A stretch of DNA of 6,977 bases, taken from NCBI GenBank assembly GCA_018267795.1, contig JAFDXS010000122.1:1-6977 (forward strand). Reading direction: 5' to 3'. Source of the DNA: Bacteroidota bacterium. Its GTDB lineage: Bacteria; Bacteroidota; Bacteroidia; Chitinophagales; Chitinophagaceae. The stretch's first letter is position 1, and every line of letters begins with the position of its first letter. Below, one piece after another: positions 5,578 to 6,977 of this stretch. The notes beneath the pieces are model-generated. The model searched no databases. It worked only from the letters and a program-made list of their open reading frames with translations, and was not told where the DNA came from. The translations under genes were made by a program, and so were the position numbers.

Positions 5578-5659
5578 GCGGGTGTGGTGAAATTGGTAGA
5601 CACGCTAGACTTAGGATCTAGTGCTGCGAGGCTTGGGGGTTCGAGTCCCTCCACCCGCA
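5578..5659 (+). tRNA. tRNA-Leu (anticodon UAG)
   Basis: The cloverleaf can be drawn in full. Acceptor stem: GCGGGTG (5578-5584) with CACCCGC (5652-5658). D stem: GTG (5587-5589) with CAC (5601-5603). Anticodon stem: CTAGA (5605-5609) with TCTAG (5617-5621), around the loop CTTAGGA, which puts the anticodon TAG at 5612-5614. The long variable arm (5622-5634) has a short stem around GCGA, as in class II tRNAs. T stem: GGGGG (5635-5639) with CCCTC (5647-5651), around TTCGAGT. The discriminator is A (5659), as expected for leucine. CCA is not encoded (CTA follows), so it must be added by the nucleotidyltransferase. UAG reads CUA and, by wobble, other CUN codons. Confidence 0.97.
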
Positions 5660-5671
5660 CTAACACGCAAT

Positions 5672-5700
5672 CAGCCGGTCACAGTATCGGCTGTTTTTTT
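5672..5700 (+). terminator. Intrinsic terminator between tRNA-Leu and tig
   Basis: CAGCCG (5672-5677) pairs with CGGCTG (5688-5693), extended inward by a G-T and a T-A pair, followed by seven T (5694-5700). It starts 13 bases after the tRNA and ends 19 bases before the tig start codon. Confidence 0.85.
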
Positions 5701-5710
5701 AATTAAAAAA
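5695..5710. repeat. T6-AATT-A6 palindrome
   Basis: The T run of the terminator continues into AATT and six A, forming a perfect 16-bp palindrome that ends 9 bases before the tig start. As the terminator explains half of it, it may simply reflect AT-rich DNA, though A/T tracts of this kind bend DNA and can form an alternative hairpin in the RNA. Confidence 0.4.
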
Positions 5711-5719
5711 TTTGAGATT

Positions 5720-6977
5720 ATGGCTACGGTAACGCGCGAAAATATTGGTACGCTGCATGAAAAAATAACCGTAAAACTGGTAAAGGAAGACTATTTGCCT
5801 TCTTTTGAAAAGAGCCTGAAGCAATATGCTAAGACAGCAAATGTTCCTGGTTTCCGTAAAGGCATGGTGCCTACCGGCATACTACGTAAAATGTATGGTC
5901 AGTCCATCTTCGGCGATGAAGTACTGCGCTCTGCAGGCCGCCAGCTGGAAGACTACCTGACTAATGAAAAGGTTGCCATATTTGCCCAGCCGCTTATAAT
6001 ATCGGATTCAGCCCCGGCGCAGCTGGATATGAATGCTACTTCTGATGTAGATTTCTCTTTCGAAATAGGACTGAAGCCAGACTTTGAAGTAGAAGCACTA
6101 AAAAGCAATACAGCACTTACCCGATATAAAATAGATGTTTCTGACAAAATGCTGGAAGATGAACTGGACCGTATCGTACGCCGCTATGGTAAAGTAGAAA
6201 GCCAGGAAACAATAACAGGTAAGGATGATATTCTTTACGCTACCTACGAGGTAAGCGATGCTGAAGGTAATGTAGCTGCAGAATCGCAGAAAGTGGAAGA
6301 TACAGTGCTGGTGGACAAGCTGCCTGCTAAGCTGAAGGAAATGGTAATGGGCAAAAAAGCCGGCGATACTTTAGTTTTCCGCCCGGCTGACGTATGCACT
6401 GAAGAAGAGCTGGCCGCCTTCCTGAAAGACCCGCTGAAGCAGGGACAGGAAGCTGCTGAGTGGAACTACAAGCTTACAATAACAAAAGTAGGCCTGTTGA
6501 TACCACGTGAACTGGATGCTGAGTTGTTTGCACAAGTATTCCCTAATGACGAAGTAAAAGACGAAGCAGACTTTAAAGAACGCATACGCAAAGAATTAAG
6601 CCGTGAGTTCGACCGTCTTTCACGCGAACGCCTGGACAATGAGATCTTTGAATTGCTGGTACACAATACTAAAATAGAACTACCGGTTGCCTTCCTGAGG
6701 CGCTGGCTGAAAGAAGGCGGTGAAAAACGCAAAACTGATGCAGAGGTGGACAATGAATTTGGCAGCTTCGAACATCAACTGCGCTGGACACTGATATCTG
6801 ACAAACTGATACAGGATTATGAAGTATCTGTGAGCCGTGAAGACGTAAATGCAGATATTAAGACCCGTGTACTCGCTTACTTCGGCATGCAGAGCGACGA
6901 AGATGCACCTTGGCTGGACAGCTATATGGCAAAAGTGGCTAAGGATGAAAAGACAATAGATGAAACTTACCGCCGCC
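5720..6977 (+). CDS. tig: Trigger factor (ribosome-associated chaperone), 3' end cut by the window
   Basis: Trigger factor binds the large ribosomal subunit at the exit tunnel and shields new chains. The frame starts at ATG 5720 (MATVTRENIG) and stays open to the last base, giving 419 residues; the family is usually around 430-450 residues, so only a short C-terminal tail seems to be missing. The N-terminal ribosome-binding domain (about 1-115) has the signature GFRKGMVP at 44-51, with the FRK ribosome contact at 45-47. The middle (about 155-255) occupies the FKBP-like PPIase position but the usual catalytic pattern is not recognisable: YATYEVSD stands where DFTG is expected. The C-terminal helical chaperone domain starts near 262, with LDAELFAQVFP, KERIRKELSREFDRLSRERL and LPVAFLRRWLKEGG. 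There is no Shine-Dalgarno. It lies 60 bases downstream of tRNA-Leu, beyond a terminator. Ile is AUA in 15 of 21 codons. Confidence 0.95.
   Translation, partial: MATVTRENIGTLHEKITVKLVKEDYLPSFEKSLKQYAKTANVPGFRKGMVPTGILRKMYGQSIFGDEVLRSAGRQLEDYLTNEKVAIFAQPLIISDSAPAQLDMNATSDVDFSFEIGLKPDFEVEALKSNTALTRYKIDVSDKMLEDELDRIVRRYGKVESQETITGKDDILYATYEVSDAEGNVAAESQKVEDTVLVDKLPAKLKEMVMGKKAGDTLVFRPADVCTEEELAAFLKDPLKQGQEAAEWNYKLTITKVGLLIPRELDAELFAQVFPNDEVKDEADFKERIRKELSREFDRLSRERLDNEIFELLVHNTKIELPVAFLRRWLKEGGEKRKTDAEVDNEFGSFEHQLRWTLISDKLIQDYEVSVSREDVNADIKTRVLAYFGMQSDEDAPWLDSYMAKVAKDEKTIDETYRR

Noticed and set aside
5524..5706. 60-residue reading frame across the tRNA-Leu gene
   Set aside because: Its middle (VVKLVDTLDLGSSAARLGG) is the translation of the tRNA-Leu sequence itself; the cloverleaf explains the DNA.
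1..6977. Mobile element, CRISPR array, toxin-antitoxin or defence system
   Set aside because: No transposase, integrase, terminal repeats, regularly spaced repeats or paired small toxin/antitoxin genes are visible. The tRNA-Leu 3' end shows no second copy within the window that would suggest an attachment site.

Overview
The window looks like a piece of core chromosome from a Bacteroidota bacterium, most likely of the Chitinophagaceae / Sphingobacteriia side (inferred from sequence style, no database search). The pointers are a Rho factor with a long low-complexity insert, a single-chain glycyl-tRNA synthetase, a trigger factor with a degenerate PPIase region, a small secreted DUF4440-like protein, almost no Shine-Dalgarno sequences, and a promoter of the Bacteroidota TTG-N19-TAnnTTTG type. 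Isoleucine is mostly written AUA (28 of 34 Ile codons in glyS, 15 of 21 in the visible part of tig).

Layout, left to right: the 3' end of an extended-SDR (NAD-dependent epimerase/dehydratase) gene, + strand (1-327); a leader with a terminator-like hairpin, then rho, + strand (493-2301), closed by a strong intrinsic terminator (2323-2353); a secreted NTF2-like/DUF4440 protein, - strand (2357-2797), convergent with rho; a short divergent promoter region; glyS, + strand (2875-4305); a G+C-rich hairpin and a small uncharacterised protein, + strand (4361-4684); an OmpR-family response regulator, - strand (4686-5396), whose stop lies one base from the stop of that small gene; an AT-rich region with a near-consensus promoter driving tRNA-Leu(UAG) (5578-5659); an intrinsic terminator; and tig (trigger factor), + strand, starting 20 bases beyond the terminator and running off the right edge.

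Functionally this is mostly information processing: transcription termination (Rho), tRNA charging (GlyRS), a leucine tRNA, and co-translational folding (trigger factor), with one regulator and two poorly known small proteins between them. No mobile element, CRISPR array, toxin-antitoxin pair, defence island or biosynthetic cluster is visible, and no new multi-gene system. The points most worth a second look are the disordered insert of Rho with twin AT-hook-like motifs, the rho leader hairpin, the near-leaderless glyS start, three tandem 8-bp repeats in front of the response regulator, the tRNA-Leu/terminator/tig arrangement, and the AUA preference.
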